From Sialis fuliginosa (lineage: Eukaryota; Arthropoda; Insecta; Megaloptera; Sialidae), in the NCBI GenBank assembly GCA_961205875.1, contig OY540813.1, positions 20,431,001 to 20,495,000 on the forward strand: a stretch of DNA of 64,000 nt, read 5' to 3'. The notes below the pieces were generated by a model. The model saw only the letters and a list, made by a program, of their open reading frames with translations, was not told the origin of the DNA and made no database searches. Shown here one piece after another: positions 38,592 through 50,166 of the stretch. Position numbers and translations under genes: made by a program. Each line of letters begins with the position of its first letter. Position 1 is the first letter of the stretch.

Positions 38592-39475
38592 TCCTTAATA
38601 TATATAAAGCTCAACGTCTCTCTGTCTGTCTGTCTGTCTGTCTGTCCGTTAGTGACCTTATCACTCGAGAACCACTTATCCGATTTACGAGTTTTTTTTT
38701 TTAATTCATAGGTACGTTCTCTGGCCAGGTTATAGGCTATATTTTTTTACGTTAGGTAACATAACAACAAAGCAGTGACGATAATAATAAATCAAGTCGG
38801 AAAAAATTTTGCCGTCGGCGCGCTGTTTTGTAATACGCTGCCTAAACCGTTCAATATAGAACAAAATAATGTAATAAAGAATTGTGTAGAATCAAAAGTT
38901 CTTCAATTAAGTCCGCGACACCATATGTCTAACTTTTATATTTTAGCCACAATGACTGCTTTTATGTTACAAAGAAAACATAAAATATTTGGGTTTTGTT
39001 TACATGGACTTATGACCTGCAAAACATTAATCCATATCGAAATAAATGATTTCATCGTCATAAGTACTTAATGTAGATATAGTTTGCCATTTACAGCATC
39101 CAATTTGGTCGTATAGTTTAGAAAATATCTTAAAATATATTTATAAAGATAATATCTTAAATGTATGGTGTCGTGCCGCATCGAAGCAAGTACATCAGAC
39201 TGGATTCGCGTACGCTCGGTTGTTATTCGGAGTTCCTCGGCTGATCGTTTGTGTTTATTTTGTTTTCAATAATTAACATTTAAATTTAAACAGAACACAA
39301 ATTATTTGTACTTTTTTCTTCTGATTCGTTTTTGTTAGGTAATTTAGGTATTGATAAATTATTATTACAATAATAACTAATCGTGTTTGTACTTAATTAT
39401 TTAAACTATATTTTTCAAAAATCCTAAACAATAATTCCGTAGTCTACGCGAGCGAAGCCGCGTGGGCCCAGCTAG
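38592..39475 (+). mobile_element. Non-autonomous Helitron, copy 1 of a near-identical pair
   Basis: The 5' boundary A|TCCTTAATATATATAAAGC and the 3' boundary CCCAGCTAG|T are exactly those of a Helitron (TC at the 5' end, CTAG at the 3' end, inserted between A and T). A (CTGT)n run lies at about 38618-38645. The tail CTACGCGAGCGAAGCCGCG can form the short hairpin ACGCG/CGCGT that Helitrons carry before CTRR. The copy at 44203-45093, in reverse orientation, matches along its full length with only scattered differences. There is no Rep/helicase domain, so it is mobilised in trans. The 98-codon frame inside is described separately. Confidence 0.85.
38775..39071 (+). pseudogene. 98-codon frame inside the Helitron, no recognised product
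   Basis: Open from a GTG, so it is not a normal eukaryotic start; the first in-frame ATG is at codon 51. The peptide contains NFAVGALFCNTLPKPFN and resembles no Helitron protein I know. In the sister copy the same frame is broken by TTA to TAA (44733-44735), which argues against a maintained function. It may be a captured exon fragment or chance. Confidence 0.25.
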
Positions 39476-42400
39476 TATGTCAATAAATGTAATTTAGTTG
39501 TGAAATTAACATTTAACAATTACACATTATAAATCGGTTTAACGTATGTAAAATAATATGATGATGTGTGGAATATATAATTAAACGTATAGCTGATAAT
39601 TTGGTATATGAAATAAATTATATATTTATATTAGTATTGATGGGATAATATTATTACCATGAATTATAAACACAAATATTGTATTTTTAACAAATAATTT
39701 TCCATTATTTCCACTTTAATTTGTATAATAAATAAGTTCTAATTTATAATTAAATATGTCGTTAATCAAATTTCTATATTATTGAAAACTGAATAATGAT
39801 AATTTGAACAGGTTATCAATAAAATTGTAATGACCATTCAAATAGTATCTATTCTTTTTGCGTGAATCTGATTAAAAATTCGATCGATTTTTAGTACAGA
39901 TAAAATATATAACTACGTCATATTAATTTCAATATTCTAATTATATATATTTTAAAAACATCAAGCGAAAACTACATCTTAATAACTAATGTATTTATTA
40001 AACTTATACATGAGAGAAATGACAAAGTATATAATTACGACAATAAGATTATAATCTGAAACTAAAAACTCAAACGATTTATGTAAAATGTTAGAAGTAA
40101 TTTACAAATCTTCACATCGCATGGCTTCCCAGCCACATGCTCGTCTAGCGTGACGTCACAAAACGTCACGAGCACACTCAATCCAATTTGTTGACGCGAT
40201 TCAAATACGCATCCAAATACAGAGCAACTGCGATCAACCGAGGTATAAGTATTCAAATAATTCTTTACATTGGTGCAGACATCTTCAAACTCTGATAATA
40301 ACCAAAATATTAAGTTAAAAAAATTCTTTCATTTATTAACAATATTATTTATTATAAAAATTTTACCTTAACAGCAATTTTAATACATGCAGGGTTTAGA
40401 ATTTAAATAAGGAACATAAGGAAGGGAATGTTATTTTTGATGCAAGTAAATATTTGTGTTGTCTCTTATATTACAGAAAATTCGTATTTGTTAGTTCATT
40501 CCCTTGTATCAATCGAAATTAATGAAGATTGGGAACTAACAAGTGACTTATTTTCTTCATAGAATTTTGAAATAATCAATTTTCTTGAGTTTGAAATTAT
40601 CAGATAAGTGATAATGCATGGTTATCTTTTTGAGTGTTTTTATAAATTTCACATAGTATTTAATAATTTATGGGATAACTTTATTGTTGCATTTAAAAAG
40701 TTGTATTTTACAGCAGCATTAAAAAAAGATATAATACAAAATGCATGAGAGTATGTTCGTCAGTCTTGATAGCTACGCTTTAATGTAGAGAATAAATGAA
40801 AAAAACACAAAAAGTTATCAGAAAGTAAGATCTTCCAGTAACATTAAATAAGAATGAAAAGTAAAAGAAAAAACATAAGGAACTCAAAAGTTCTGAAAAA
40901 CTTTTGACGGAAGAAAAAGAAAATCTGTTATATGTTTGACGAGAGCTATCTATTTCAGTTTTAATAAAAATGCAGCTACGAGTTTTTAAGTAAAAAAAAT
41001 ATAATAACAGATGTATTGATATTAATTACAACTTTTTATAATTAGGACAGAACATGTATATTAACTTTGTTATTATATAATTAACGTTTCGTCACATATT
41101 ATGTAAACAATTTTTTTTGTTATTCGTGTTTGTGAACTTTAGCACGTATTGTTGAAATAAATGATTAGTATTTGTTTTATTATGACGAAGTAAATATTAA
41201 AACTTATTATTTATTATTATTATTCCATTAAAAAAATTTTTGAAGTGCTCCTTCAATATACGTTGAATCAAAATTTATATTAAAAAATATTTTGCAGTCT
41301 ATATTAAAACCTTATTTTTCCTCTTCAAATATATAATGAAAAAATTAATTATAAATTTTAAAAACTCCAGTGTATTTATATACATGTATATAATACATAT
41401 ATTTCAAATATATATGTATTATTTCAATCAAAACATAATTTCAAAATTATTGTCTCATTTCTGGTAATTCATGAATGGCTGAACAGACGGAGAAACCGTA
41501 ACTATACTAATATAATTAGAGTATCACGAAAATGTACTTATTTGATAATAATTTTGATATATTACCTATACACGTATGTATTAAGTTTATCTCGACAATC
41601 AATTCTGTTTAAAATGAACGTAAGCATACAGTTAAAAATAGATTTAATAAAAGAACACATAGGAAATGTTTCCTGACCATAATTCAGTTATGTAGTGATT
41701 ATTTATGGTCATATAATAATAACATTCACTAATATAACACGCATAATTTTCATGCTAACCGAACGTAAAAATTTATTCACGATGTGGACATGAAGAATGA
41801 TAAAGGTACGGTCATCATTTTAAATATGAATATTGACACTAATTCTAAATATACTAATTTGTAGTATAGGTAAATAATATCAACAAATAGCTATTTTTAA
41901 TTTTGTTTCTGGCCATGTTAGTAAAGTATGTGTAACAGTAATACAACTGGATATAGGGATATGAGAACACGTATTACGAGATATATTTACATTAACTTTA
42001 TTCTTCTTTTTATCATAGAACAAGAATATAAGTTTATTTATTTTATTTTCTATGGTATCATATTTCTGTCATACAGCTTTGGTTGAAACTGGATATCGAT
42101 AATTATTACTAAATCGATTATTATATAACTGTTTAACAATGGGTTATTTTCGGACACATGTTCATTATTGATCATATAAAAATTTTTGCTTAAAATAACT
42201 TTCTCGATCCACTGTTAAAGTTTGGAATGCAAGTCCCGAATTATTCTGTATTATAGTATATGTAGGTATTTTCATGAAATTTGTAGTACTTGATATTTCA
42301 TTATTTTTACAATTTAATTCTGCTTACTTATATTTATAAATACATACGAAAATTGATCTAAAATGCGTAGTCTAAAATTATTTCCATAATTTTTTAAATT

Positions 42401-42810
42401 CAAATTTTCATATTGTGATATTTGGTAGTAAATAAGCATAATAATATTAATTAATTAGTTATACGATTAACCATCGTGATTTCAGCCTGTGGTTCTTTAT
42501 TATTATAATAATTTCAACCAAATTTTACTAAATCTATGATATTCATATAATCCTAATTTGAATGTACAATAATATACATACATACATATTATATTATGAA
42601 TATTATTATAATTTATAAATTATATGGATGATATTCATAGATTAATATTTAATTAGAACGTTAATTGAGCCGATAGAGAATTTTATAAACCAAATAAATA
42701 ATAATATAATTCAAAATATCTCAGTTTTACGAAAACGAATTGACTAAGTTTTTATATAATAGTGGCATGCAGTATTTTAATGTAACTTTGTGTGTTGGAT
42801 TTGGCAAGTA
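39476..42810. other. No gene recognised; TGACGT hairpin at 40138-40174
   Basis: AT-rich. At 40149-40170, CGTGACGT and ACGTCACG form an 8 bp stem around a 6 nt loop, and an alternative outer stem TGCTCGT/ACGAGCA (40138-40144 with 40168-40174) competes with it. The surrounding 40110-40250 is GC-richer and carries a 64-codon minus-strand frame without motifs. 40800-40930 is purine-rich. Nothing else is supported. Confidence 0.45.
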
Positions 42811-43948
42811 TACATTTGTTGAAAAGTCTTTGCCCTGAAATACAGATGGCGATATAAACAAAAAAATCCTTATGCTTCCTATAGAATACTGACCTTAACT
42901 AGAATACTGTCAAAATTTCATGACATTTCATGTACTCTTGTTCAAGTTACAACCTTTAAAGTGGCGTTATTTTTGTTATTTTTTTTAATCGTGGAAAAAA
43001 GTGAATTTCGTGTATTGAGAAAACATTTTTTTTTGATAGGAAAAATACCGTCCAAGCAATTTGATTAGTGTTGCAGCACATCTGTCCCAGTTAATTTAAC
43101 CGTAAAATATTGATTTACTGAGCTTCGTCGTGACCGTACGAGCACAAATGATGCACCACATTCAAGAAGGCAATTATTAATCTAGAAAAATTCGTGAAAT
43201 TGTGTTGTATGACTACAAAGTGAAAGTGAGTGAGCTAGCGATCACCAAAGGCATCTCAAAGGAACGTGCTGGTTACATCCTTCATATGAAAAAGCTTTGC
43301 GCGTGATGGGTACCGCGTTTTTTAACAAATGGCCAATAAAATTGACGTGTTCGACCTTCAAAACAAAATTTGGCACTGTTTCGCCGCAATAACAAGAATT
43401 TTTTTATGCAATTTGTGACAATGGATCAAAAAAATAGATCCATTACTACACACCGGAGGTCACTCGGCAGTCAAAAGAATGGTTATATAAAGCCGTCCGA
43501 AATGCCCAAAAACGCAACAGTCGGCCGGTAAAGTTCTTACTAGTATTTTTTGGGATGCACATGGTATAATATATTGACTAATAATAATATGACTGACAAA
43601 TGGCGAAGAAAAAAATGCACATTATGACCGACAAATTGAAAGAATCGCACTATGAATTGGTTTCACACCCACTATAATCTCCTGACCTGGCCCCCAATAC
43701 AATATTTTTCCGAAATTGAAAATGTGGCTCTGTGGCAAAGATTTTACTCTAATGAAGAGGTCGAGCTGGAAACAAACGCCTATTTAGAGGGATTTGACGC
43801 GAACTACTATAAGTCCGGTATATTAATGTTTGAGGACCGTTGGAACTAGTGCATTACTCTAGATGGAGATTATGTTGAATAATAAAAAAGTTTTTTCATT
43901 AAAAAATCGTTTTTAATTGTAAGGTCAAAGACTTTTCAGCCAATGTCG
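42811..43948 (+). mobile_element. mariner transposon, irritans-like, inactive
   Basis: TIRs: TTGTTGAAAAGTCTTTGCCC on the left and the reverse complement of the right end (TTGGCTGAAAAGTCTTTGAC) agree over about 30 bp with few mismatches. Both ends are flanked by TA (42809-42810 and 43949-43950), the mariner target. The length of about 1.14 kb is a little shorter than an intact mariner (about 1.3 kb). It encloses a transposase relic, listed separately. It lies between the two opposite Helitron copies. Confidence 0.9.
43001..43882 (+). pseudogene. mariner transposase pseudogene
   Basis: Reading across frames gives the familiar order: an N-terminal EFRVL segment, a helix-turn-helix region with VLYDYKVKVSELAITKGIS-like residues, FVTMDQ near 43412-43429, VFFWDAHGI-like residues near 43540-43565, SHPxxSPDLAP near 43660-43695, and a C-terminus reading NEEVELETNAYLEGFDANYY then DRWN. 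The first catalytic aspartate is kept (with Q after it instead of E). The block with the second aspartate (HQDNAP) is deleted, and the region near the third has a frameshift. Several in-frame stops are present. No active transposase can be made. The 65-codon frame 43652-43849 is its C-terminal part. Confidence 0.9.
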
Positions 43949-44202
43949 TACATATAGATAGTTCCATATAAAAATCATCAAATGGGATTTTGGTGTGGGT
44001 AGTATCCCAAAATTGTATTACATATTTTTTATAGAGGGTTACATTTTCTATAGAAATATAATTACAACAAAAATATGTTACCCTTTACTCTAAGAAGTAC
44101 TGTACCATTCCTTGGCATACTATTTTTAATAAGCACGTAATAAAAAGACACCCCAAAAACCATAAGAAAAAAACAACTAGGTACCCAAACTATATATTAA
44201 TA

Positions 44203-45030
44203 CTAGCTGGGCCCACGCGGCTTCGCTCGCGTAGACTACGGAATTATTGTTTAGGATTTTTGAAAAATATAGTTTAATTAATTAAGTACAAACACGATTA
44301 GTTATTATTGTAATAATAATTTATCAATACCTAAATTACCTAACAAAAACGAATCAGAAGAAAAAAGTACAAATAATTTGTGTTCTGTTTAAATTTAAAT
44401 GTTAATTATTGAAAACAAAATTAACTCAAACGTCAGCCGAGGGACTCCGAATATCTACCGAACGTAAGCGAATCCAGTCTGATGTACATCGCTTCGATGC
44501 GGCACGACACCATACATTTAAAATGTTACCTTTATAAATATATTTTAAGATATTTTCTAAACTATACGACCAAATTGGATGCTGTAAATGGCAAACTATA
44601 TCTACATTAAGTACTTATGACGATGAAATCATTTATTTCGATAAGGATTAATGTTTTGCAGGTTATAAGTCCATGTAAACAAAACCCAAATATTTTATGT
44701 TTTTTTTGTAACATAAAAGCAGTCATTGTGGCTTAAATATAAAAGTTAGACATATCGTGTCGCTGACTTAATTGTAGAACTTTTGATTCTACACAATTCT
44801 TTAATACATTATTTTGTTCTATATTGAACGGTTTAGGCAGCGTATTACAAAACAGCGCGCCGACGGCAAAATTTTTTCCGACTTGATTTACTATTATCGT
44901 CACTGCTTTGTTGTTATGTTACCTAACGTAAAAAAATATAGCCTATAACCTGGCCAGAGAACGTACCTATGAATTAAAAAAAAAACTCGTAAATCGGATA
45001 AGTGGTTCTCGAGTGATAAGGTAACTAACG

Positions 45031-45064
<34 letters not shown>

Positions 45065-45093
45065 GAGACGTTGAGCTTTATATATATTAAGGA
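44203..45093 (-). mobile_element. Non-autonomous Helitron, copy 2 (inverted)
   Basis: Same element as 38592-39475 on the opposite strand, with the same exact A|TC...CTAG|T boundaries. Its (ACAG)n run at 45030-45064 is longer than in copy 1. The internal frame carries a nonsense change. Near-identity suggests that both inserted fairly recently compared with the other, eroded repeats. Minus-strand frame 44900-45121 is a by-product of the microsatellite. Confidence 0.85.
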
Positions 45094-45791
45094 TAATAAT
45101 ATGTATGAGATATACGTACATATGTACTTATGTGCAGTAAATATCACCGAAATATCTTCAGAGCAGTTGATAAATTAAATACACATGTATATTTCACAAG
45201 TAAAGTCATGTAAGTAAGTCTCAAGAGAAAACGTCAATCCTGTAAAGTAGCGATCAGACTTGTGTGTATGCACGGACGACAAATGCAAGCCGCGTTGAGA
45301 AAACTGCGCTGAGAAAACTGTCGACGAGCCTCGCATCTGCACTAGACATCGTTGACAGTTCATACGGACAAGTTTTATGATTAGTTTTGCTTGTCTCGCG
45401 GAATTGCGTGCGACAGAGAATGCGAGCAAATGTCAAATGCGGGACTGATATTTACATGCGGCAGTGGATCATATAGAAATAGTGTTGTTTGTTGAATAAA
45501 TATTTATAAGTGATTTTTTCAAAGCTTCATGCTTTTCAAATGTTCATTCTTAAAACAGTGGATATAGGAAATTGCTCTTCTGAAATAAAAAAAATACATT
45601 AAAGAGAATTGTTCTTTTTACTCGCATGTTCTGAAAGAAATTAAAGTTTTATAATACCGTCGAAAAATCGTGTCCGACATAAAAGCAGATTTTAATTGTA
45701 CTACCTTCAAAACGTAAAGAAAAGTTGATTTACGCATGGCGGCTCTGTCAAAATAGTGGACATTTAAACTAATATTAATATAATTTATTTA
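45094..45791. other. No gene recognised; GC-richer block at 45240-45450
   Basis: 45240-45450 is rich in CG dinucleotides and holds a local duplication (GTTGAGAAAACTGCGCTGAGAAAACTG). Two overlapping minus-strand frames (45175-45429 and 45254-45436) are open through it, but neither shows a motif I recognise, and both use the same block in different frames. It is likely an old repeat. Confidence 0.4.
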
Positions 45792-46038
45792 GTTTTACTT
45801 CGAGGTTTTAGGTCATTAAAATCGTTATATGTAACATAACATTATTTATTATTATAAACGTTTCGTCATATTTCAGACTTCTTCGGTATATAATAAAAAC
45901 AATCTACCCTTTGACAACAATGATACCATTTACATATTTCTATATAACAATAGGACTAAATTTTCAACATTTCTCATGGAGTTCATTTTGTTGTTTTTTT
46001 TGAAACGATTTTAATGACCTAAAACCACGAAGCAAAAC
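45792..46038. mobile_element. 247 bp MITE with 36 bp TIRs
   Basis: 45792-45827 and 46003-46038 are inverted copies with about three mismatches (TTTTAGGTCATTAAAATCGT on the left, ACGATTTTAATGACCTAAAA on the right). The interior has no frame. The flanks do not show a clear duplication, so the superfamily is left open. Confidence 0.75.
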
Positions 46039-47206
46039 AAAATAAAATCAAAAATTGTCATTTTCTTAAATTCTCATTGCGTGCTCATTACTGGTTTTAC
46101 TTTATCCATTAATGGAGAAAAAACAAAATAAAAGGCTATAATTTAAAAAAACAAAATATATTTGTGGAGTTTGGTAATTAAATTGATTAAATAAAGATTA
46201 TTAATAACATGAGTTCATGAGAATTAGAAAAAGAATCCCGTCAATCACAAAAACAGTAAACCTTGCTCTTATAGCGGCCATAGCTGGCGACAGTATCTTA
46301 TTTCAATATATATATATATAAGCAAAATGATTGATAATCAGTAAGGAAAGGGTCAAATAACAGACTATGACGGATGGGTTCGGGGGGAGAGAGAAAGGAA
46401 AGAGGAAGAAAAGGAAGTAAGTCAAACAGATGGATGGTATGGACGTTTGCGCTGCGGTCGCAATACACGACAATTAAATCAGTAAAGTATTGTTTAACAT
46501 ATTTGTGTTGTAGTAAATCGCTTACACCCTAGCGTTTTAATTATTGCTCGGCTACCTTATGTATAAGTGTAAATTATATAATTCAAAACATTATAATAAA
46601 GTTTTCCTTTCTTCAGTACAGTAATTCAAATTATTACCATATTAGTTTTTATGGCAGTAACTACCATTCACAGACATTTACAAAAATTCATAACTCGGAA
46701 GTATGAAAACAATTCTACTCATATTACGACTATTTTTACTATCTGTGGATGAATAAAAAGCCAAAGCCAATATTTCATACCGCATAATGATTGCATGAGT
46801 ACATTACTGCAGTCATGTGTAGGGGGATATAAATATGACAAATGAATGAAATTTTGACGACTCATAAAATTGCATTTTATTATCCGTTTTCTATATAAAA
46901 TAAAGTAGTGCGTCGTTCTAATTTCAGAGAGAGAATTTACGATATAAATAAAATGTTTTTATTTGGTACAAAAGAAAAGAACAGGAAATTGTGAACGAAC
47001 CAGCATATTTCACTGGTGCAATTCTGTGTGCGCTGGAAAGTCGAACCCGTGCAACGTCGTTAAAATAGCAATTTCGCTCGTTAAGCTCGCGTGCAAGACG
47101 TCTTCTGGCCCAACAAACGTTGCCATGTTGTTTAATGAACCCAGAAAACTAAATATTTCACTTGGTCTAAAGTGGCTAAGGAAATGGTAATTAAACTATT
47201 TACTGT
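46039..47206. other. No gene recognised
   Basis: AT-rich with a purine-rich stretch at 46380-46430. A 75-codon frame at 46963-47190 (plus strand) ends close to the next element and has no motif I recognise. It is slightly GC-richer than average, so a decayed coding sequence is possible but unproven. Confidence 0.4.
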
Positions 47207-47215
47207 GGCCAGTGG

Positions 47216-48064
47216 CATGGGCGTAGCCAGGATTTTGTTCAGGGGGGGGCAAATTTTTTTTTTTGAAACCGATTGATCAGCGTGTTTTGCCTAGTATTGA
47301 AAAAATTAACATTTTCATTATTTATTATATCTCTAGATAGGTGCGCAAAAAGTAACAATGAAAAGTCATTATTTTTTTCATTTCTTCTTTTATTTTCGCC
47401 ACATTTTTTTCAATCAATTAAATTTATATGTATGTGCATATCTTTTTGAATACAAAATCCTCTACAAAAATGTACTCTACGTTGCTATTTTGGTGTTTTT
47501 TTTATTTAATGTAAAAAATCGATCTAATTTGAATTGATAATATACTTAAAAAAAAACTTTTTTTTTTGTATAAAAAGGATAAAAATAGTTTACCCGCTTT
47601 AACAAGAGATTACAATAAAAAAAACAATGATATTTAAATTTTCGAATCTAAAAATGTCAATATTTAGCCAATGAACTGATTAATTTGTTACTCTTACTTC
47701 ATGAGCTAGGGGGAGGGGCAAGCGTCCCCCCTTGCCCATGCTTTTGTGGGTAGTTATTTTAACACAAAACACAGTTTTCACTGTTGCCAATACTGCGACT
47801 ATTGCCTTTAGGTGTTTTTATTTTATTTTTAATTTTCCCTGATATTTTAGTTTACATGTAAAAATTAAAGATTGTGATTAAAAAAAACTTTGATATTTTA
47901 TTTTCTGGATCCAAAATATAAATTTACGTTCAAAAATTCAATGGACATCATAGAAGTCTAGAAATATCCCTGTTTGGACAATAATACTGATTTACTTATT
48001 ACTTTTTGTCCACAAGCTAGGGGGGGGCAAGCGCCCCCCCCTGCCCCACCCTGGCTACGCCCAT
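47216..48064. mobile_element. TIR element with ATGGGCGTAGCCAGG ends and 9 bp duplication
   Basis: The left end ATGGGCGTAGCCAGG and the right end CCTGGCTACGCCCAT are perfect inverted repeats. The sequence GGCCAGTGG lies directly outside both (47207-47215 and 48065-48073), so the target-site duplication is 9 bp, as in Mutator-like elements; 8 bp (hAT) cannot be fully excluded. G runs follow the left end and GC-rich hairpins (GGGGGGGCAAGCGCCCCCC) precede the right end. The interior contains an imperfect tandem duplication of about 311 bp. No coding region, so it is non-autonomous. Confidence 0.8.
47440..48061 (+). repeat. Internal ~311 bp tandem duplication
   Basis: The right-hand part of the element occurs twice. 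GAGCTAGGGGGAGGGGCAAG at 47703 corresponds to AAGCTAGGGGGGGGCAAG at 48014. The upstream segments also correspond (AACTGATTAATTTGTTACTC against TACTGATTTACTTATTACTT). The first unit's GC hairpin is more eroded than the second, terminal one. Confidence 0.65.
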
Positions 48065-48073
48065 GGCCAGTGG

Positions 48074-49910
48074 TGGATCGTGAAGAAATATCACTTACTA
48101 TATGAAGTACGATAAATATTTGCGTCTTTAACTCAAACCAATATTGCTTGAAAAATTAAATACATAGTTAAATATTTATTACAATATTTAAAAAAGATAT
48201 TATAAGTATTTATTGGTACGTATTTACACAAATCCGATTGCAAAAAAATAATATGATGTGTATGAATGTGTATGTAAAAATTCAAAATATTTTAAGAAAA
48301 AGAGAGGTTCGCTGACGAAGAGGATAATATAACAAACCAATCGAAGCGATCTTAAAATTTTTGGTTATATCTATAAAATGTATAATAATTAATTTAGAAA
48401 ATAATATAATTAAAAATTATATACTATCACCTCAAAAAAAATATAAAAGCTTTTGTATAAATAAAAATGACAATAAGTAAAATTGTCAAATACTTATTAT
48501 TGTTTGTGTATTGTCAAGTCAGTAAATATAAAAAAAAACTTTTTAAAAATAGTTTGCCTTCTCAGACCGAGTAAAAAGCAGAAAACAAAACTCGGTTAGA
48601 TTCTTTTCGCACTAAATATTGCATTTTTAAGAAAGTTGATTTTGTTCAGTTTAAAAAATGTCTCTAGTATTAATAAAATGAACTTTTAAATAAAATGTAA
48701 TATTTAGTACGAAAAGAGTAACTGAATTTCATTTTCTAATTTAATTTTGCCTTTTTAGGATTACATTTCGAAGAAAATGTCTAAATAATTTTGAAACCAT
48801 TTTTTTCTGAACAATTTTCTTTTAGCTCCATGTTGATAGGATAAATAGATGCTCAGATATTCCAGATTCCGTAAACCCTTTAAAGTGCAAAGAAATGCTG
48901 CGCCCTGTAGAACAAATATGACCGCCACGCATAAACATAAAACAATAAAATTAAAATTATGATCATTTTGAACTACCAATATGTGAAGGTAATTGCACAC
49001 AAAAAATAAATTTATTTAAGAATGATCAAGTAACCAGTGCTGGGCCACTGATATGGAATAACCCATAAATAATTAAATAATTACCAGCAATATTTTTTTA
49101 CAATTAGAAACTCAATGAAAAAAATCCCGTAAAAATCCATTTACTATAGACAGATTCCAAGATAAAAAGCTAACTGCACCGGACTAATTGTTAACTATTT
49201 GAAATAAAATATTATATTGCGACATTATGTAACAAGGTGTTGCTTAGACGGAATATATGTTAGTCTCTGTCTGTTTAAAACGGTTGAATTTATACCTACC
49301 ATGTACAAATCGCAAAACATTACTACACAAAATAATATCATAATTTATGCTTATTGTAATAAACAAAACGTAAAATGTGATTACAAACAAAACGTAAATG
49401 TGATGCACACCTTAATACTACCCATTATTACTTTTAACATCGTCACCTTTCCCAACTGTCTCCTATTTACTAATTAAAAAACTTGTAATAGTGCATGTTA
49501 CATTAATTAACTCGAAACAAATTTAATTATATATTTTTGTATTATTTAAAATTATATAATATCTGCATTTACACGTCGCTGACTTTAAAATTTTGCGTTG
49601 ATTATACACACTCATTTCCTTTAGTTTTATATGCTTTAAAAGATTATTATTTTATAAAATATATGCACTAAATAGGAATAATGAATTCTGCAGTTTTATG
49701 TGGTGACCTAGTTTTCTCAAAGCAGCTTACACAGAGTTCGTTCTTTTTAGTACTTATACCTACTCGTATTTATTAAAAATAATGAAAGAAAACAAACGAT
49801 ATTTACCATTTGTACAAAATATTTATTTATTTATACCAAATGCTTTTTAGTTAGTAATATAAATTAATAGTATTCAGTAGTGCGGATACTCAATAATTTA
49901 ATTGTTAATA
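48074..49910. other. No gene recognised
   Basis: AT-rich sequence. Frames at 48761-49000 (minus) and 49217-49477 (plus, 86 codons) are low-complexity and match nothing I know. No terminal repeats or RNA genes were found. Confidence 0.45.
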
Positions 49911-50166
49911 ACACAGCCACACAGAAAAAGGTATATAACTTTTTTAAAGACCATTCAAAATAGCACCTTTTTCGATTCATTTTGAAAATAATCTCGAAAA
50001 ACCAAATTTTTATATAGGTACTCGAAATTTTGGTTTTTCGAAGTTATTTTCAAAATGAATAGGATAAGGTGTTGTTTTTACCTCAAATGCGAATTCAGCG
50101 CCTTAAAATACTTAGAAATTTAATGGTCTCCGAAAAAGTTCTATACCTTTTTTTGTATGGCTGTGT
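49911..50166. mobile_element. 256 bp MITE with ACACAGCC ends
   Basis: The outer arms 49911-49955 and 50122-50166 are inverted (GAAAAAGGTATATAACTTTT against AAAAGTTCTATACCTTTTTT, then AAGACCATT against AATGGTCTC). An inner palindrome at about 49970-50060 pairs GATTCATTTTGAAAATAA with TTATTTTCAAAATGAAT. The whole element can therefore fold into a long hairpin. The 116-codon frame 50069-50419 begins inside it and is not considered a gene. Confidence 0.75.

Noticed and set aside
44900-45121. 73-codon minus-strand frame with a SVCLSVCLSVC repeat
   Set aside because: It is the translation of the Helitron's (CTGT)n microsatellite.
45175-45436. Two GC-rich overlapping minus-strand frames as a possible short gene
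   Set aside because: They use the same DNA in two frames, lack a recognisable domain and contain a local duplication more typical of a repeat.
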